7,395 nucleotides of DNA from Dehalococcoidia bacterium (GTDB lineage: Bacteria > Chloroflexota > Dehalococcoidia > SM23-28-2 > RBG-16-64-32), in contig JAUYGU010000011.1 in NCBI GenBank assembly GCA_030690405.1, positions 1 to 7,395 of the forward strand. Direction: 5' to 3'. The translations under genes and the position numbers were made by a program. Shown piece by piece: positions 5,364 through 7,395 of this stretch (its first letter is position 1; the number at the start of each line of letters is the position of its first letter). The notes beneath the pieces are model-generated. The model saw only the letters and a list, made by a program, of their open reading frames with translations. It had not been told where the DNA came from and searched no databases.

Positions 5364-6203
5364 ATGGCCAGGATTCAAGGGCTGACAATTCCGCGAGGCA
5401 GCAGGGGGCTGCTCATTCTTGCCCTGATAACCGGCTTGGTGGCAGCCATCCTGGTGTTTGTCGCGTTGAACCAGGGCGGCGGTAGCGACAACGCTAAGAC
5501 CGAGTCGGCGGTCACCACCTCCGCGGTCGTCGTCGCCGAGTCGGACATCGCCGCCGGCACGACGATCACGGCCGACATGCTGAAAGTGATCGAGGTGCCA
5601 AACTCCCTACTGGTAAAGGACGCCTTCTCCGGCACTCAGCGTGTCGTCGGTGAGACGGCCCGCTATCCCATTGCGGCCGGAGAGCAGCTTACCCTTGCGA
5701 GAGTGGGGGCGAAGACCGAGGGCGACGGCCTGGCTTTCGTCGTGCCCGCAGGGATGCGTGCGATCGCCGTAAGTGTGGACGAGATCACCGGGGTCGGCGG
5801 GCTAATCCTGCCGGGAGACCGGGCAGACGTTATCGCCGTTATTAGCGATCAAGCTGCTGATGCCAACAACCCTGACAGGGTGGTGACGGTGCTTCAAGAC
5901 GTAGAGGTGCTGGCCGTGGCGCAGAGCGCCCAGGAGCCTGTTCCCGCCGCCGCCGCCGACAACAACGCTGCGACCCAGCCGGAACCGGACGCCTCATCGA
6001 CCACCAGCGGCCAGCCGCCTGAGAACGCGGCGCCCCAGCCCAGCGCCCACACGGTGACCCTCGCGCTCACTCCCGAGCAGGTCCAACTGCTGGCGCTGGT
6101 GCAGGAGGAGGGCAGCATCTATCTCAGCCTGAGGCACTTCGGCGACAAGGCGCAGCCTCAACTGCCTGTAATCGATCTGTCCGCGATCTTAGGCCCCCAG
6201 TAA
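5364..6203 (+). CDS. cpaB: Flp pilus assembly protein CpaB/RcpC
   Basis: An envelope component of the Tad pilus machine, 279 residues, close to the usual family size. A basic start (RIQGLTIPRGSRG) precedes a single membrane helix (about 15-36). A SAF-type domain follows at 52-114: AVVVAESDIAAGTTIT, then VVGETARYPIAAGEQLTLARVG. The RcpC/CpaB domain covers about 122-187 (AFVVPAGMRAIAVSVDEITG, GLILPGDRADVIAVI, VLQDVEVLAV) and resumes at 229-258 (TVTLALTPEQVQLLALVQEEG, then IYLSLRHFGD). Residues 190-228 between the halves are an Ala/Pro/Gln/Asn-rich low-complexity insert, probably a flexible loop. There are no cysteines. In diderms RcpC interacts with the secretin system; in a monoderm it would act at the membrane and wall, so its partner here depends on the unidentified host. 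Confidence 0.94.
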   Translation: MARIQGLTIPRGSRGLLILALITGLVAAILVFVALNQGGGSDNAKTESAVTTSAVVVAESDIAAGTTITADMLKVIEVPNSLLVKDAFSGTQRVVGETARYPIAAGEQLTLARVGAKTEGDGLAFVVPAGMRAIAVSVDEITGVGGLILPGDRADVIAVISDQAADANNPDRVVTVLQDVEVLAVAQSAQEPVPAAAADNNAATQPEPDASSTTSGQPPENAAPQPSAHTVTLALTPEQVQLLALVQEEGSIYLSLRHFGDKAQPQLPVIDLSAILGPQ

Positions 6204-6240
6204 CCGCGATGGTCTACCGATTGATGATGGGTGAGCGGCA

Positions 6241-6246
6241 AGGAGG
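6241..6246 (+). promoter_or_regulatory. Ribosome-binding site of tadZ
   Basis: AGGAGG lies three bases before ATG 6250 and six before ATG 6253. The spacing favours the second ATG, in line with the five to seven bases used by flp, tadG and cpaB. Confidence 0.7.
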
Positions 6247-6252
6247 TACATG

Positions 6253-7395
6253 ATGGCGAGGGTTCCTGAAGTGATGGTGGTGGACCAGGACCCGCAGGCC
6301 CGCTTTGAGCTCAAGCGGACGATAAAGCAGGCCCAGTTCGCTGTCGCAGGCGAGGCCGCCTTCGGCACGGAAGCGGTATCCCTCGCTTCGGAGGTCAAGC
6401 CCGAGGTCATTATCTGCGGGATGAGCGCGCCGCCCGAGCGTTCCCTCCGGACTATCGAGGCGCTGCTCGACAGTCTCCCTGAGACACCGCTGATCGCCTA
6501 CGGTTGGCAGGCCGATCTGGAGACCATCCGGCAGGCGATGCTGGCGGGTGCCCGGGACTTCCTGGTCATGCCCATTGATGCCGATCGGTTAGGCGGGTCC
6601 ATCCTATCGGTGTTGGAGTCAGAGGAACGGAAGCGCCTGCGGCTTGCGGGCCAGACCAAGGCAATGGGGCCCCGCGGCCTAGTGGTGGCGGTGTTCGGCG
6701 CCAAAGGCGGAGTCGGTAAGACCACCGTGGCCACCAACCTGGGCGTCGCCCTAGGCTCGGAGCTAGGCCAGTCCGTGGTTCTCGTGGATGCCGATACGGG
6801 CTTCGGCGACGTAGCGGGCATGCTCGACCTGAAGTCGGACCGCACTATCGTAGACCTGCTGCGGGATGCCGACGAGGTTGAAGGCGACTCGCTAGACAGC
6901 TACCTGGCCCGGCACAGCAGCGGCCTCTCGGTGGTGACGGGCCCCAGGGATAGCCTCGCCTGGCGCTCAGTTGCGCCGGAACGCCTCCGGAAAGGCATCG
7001 CCCTCCTGGCTAAACGCTTCGACACCGTAATCGTCGATACCGCCGGAACGCTGAGCGAACTCTCCATGGCGACGCTGGAAGAGTCCAACCTCGTTCTCTG
7101 GATCACCTCTTCAGACTTCGCCAGCATCAACGATTCCCTCCAGGCCCTGGAGACGCTACGCCAGCTTTCCTACCCGGAGGGGCGGATTCGGTTGATGCTG
7201 AACGATGTCTTCTTTGACGACGGCGTGCGCCCCATCAAGATCGAGCAGGCCCTTCATCGACAGTTCTTCTGGCTAGTGCCGTACGATCGCCAGTTGCGGC
7301 TGGGTGGTCAAGAGGGCCAGCCACTGGTGATGAGCAACCCGACAAGCCCGGGCGCACGGAGCCTTCTGGACTTGGCCCACGCTCTCATGGGCAAC
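6253..7395 (+). CDS. tadZ: TadZ/CpaE pilus-localisation ATPase (3' partial)
   Basis: A MinD/ParA-family ATPase that places the Tad machine in the cell. It is open to the right edge, with 381 codons visible, which is near full family length. Residues 5-120 form an atypical receiver: VMVVDQDP keeps the acidic pair (Asp11, Asp13), but the phospho-Asp position is Gly56 (KPEVIICG) and the conserved Lys is Met106 (MPID). Residues 142-378 form the ATPase: deviant Walker A AKGGVGKTT with signature Lys151 and P-loop Lys156, switch segment VLVDADTGFGD (Asp179), and Walker B TVIVDTAG (Asp262). All key ATPase residues are present, unlike some TadZ proteins with weakened Walker motifs. The start is ATG 6253 by ribosome-binding-site spacing; ATG 6250 is possible. 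The pseudo-receiver is normal for this family. Confidence 0.93.
   Translation, partial: MARVPEVMVVDQDPQARFELKRTIKQAQFAVAGEAAFGTEAVSLASEVKPEVIICGMSAPPERSLRTIEALLDSLPETPLIAYGWQADLETIRQAMLAGARDFLVMPIDADRLGGSILSVLESEERKRLRLAGQTKAMGPRGLVVAVFGAKGGVGKTTVATNLGVALGSELGQSVVLVDADTGFGDVAGMLDLKSDRTIVDLLRDADEVEGDSLDSYLARHSSGLSVVTGPRDSLAWRSVAPERLRKGIALLAKRFDTVIVDTAGTLSELSMATLEESNLVLWITSSDFASINDSLQALETLRQLSYPEGRIRLMLNDVFFDDGVRPIKIEQALHRQFFWLVPYDRQLRLGGQEGQPLVMSNPTSPGARSLLDLAHALMGN

Noticed and set aside
6209..6253. 14-codon frame ending at the tadZ start (ATGA overlap)
   Set aside because: No ribosome-binding site precedes it and its tail is simply the tadZ Shine-Dalgarno read in another frame; probably chance.
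1..7395. Mobile elements, CRISPR arrays, tRNA or rRNA genes
   Set aside because: No transposase or integrase motifs, no regularly spaced repeats and no tRNA- or rRNA-like segments were seen on either strand.

Overview
The window is a GC-rich bacterial segment in which every convincing gene lies on the + strand. It carries the front half of a tad/flp (tight adherence, type IVc pilus) locus, preceded by a two-component-like regulatory pair. The Flp and TadE sequence style, the GTG/TTG starts and the VWA protein next to a CpaB/TadZ-type tad locus suggest Chloroflexota, or less likely Actinomycetota. This phylum call is an inference from pattern recognition only.

Layout. Positions 1-696 encode an OmpR/PhoB-type DNA-binding protein that runs off the 5' edge. 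Its stop overlaps the TTG start of a soluble histidine-kinase-like protein (693-1607). Twelve bases later comes a secreted/membrane protein with an outer VWA domain, one membrane segment and an inner FHA-like domain (1620-3134). A 185-base gap (3135-3319) holds an AT-rich promoter candidate and a strongly folded leader. Next are the major pilin flp (3320-3544), a gap with a perfect 15-bp hairpin, the pseudopilin tadE (3631-4092), a TadG-like protein (4104-5351), cpaB/rcpC (5364-6203) and tadZ/cpaE (6253 to the window edge). Genes for the motor ATPase (TadA) and platform proteins (TadB/TadC) would be expected downstream but are not in the window.

How it fits together. Flp should be cut by a TadV-type peptidase and polymerised, with TadE and TadG as minor or pseudopilin components. 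CpaB should act in the envelope part of the machine, and TadZ should place the machine in the cell. The promoter and leader before flp and the hairpin after it look suited to making far more pilin than downstream products.

The most unusual theme is that phosphorylation signatures are repeatedly eroded. The response regulator has Asn where the phospho-accepting Asp should be. The kinase has Tyr at the second Asn of its N-box. TadZ has Gly at the Asp position of its receiver. The FHA-like domain lacks the usual phosphothreonine-binding Arg and Ser-x-x-His. This suggests pilus control by protein contact or small-molecule sensing rather than classical phosphorelay. A second theme is that cysteines outside the membrane are confined to the pilin-type proteins (Flp 2, TadE 2, TadG 12).
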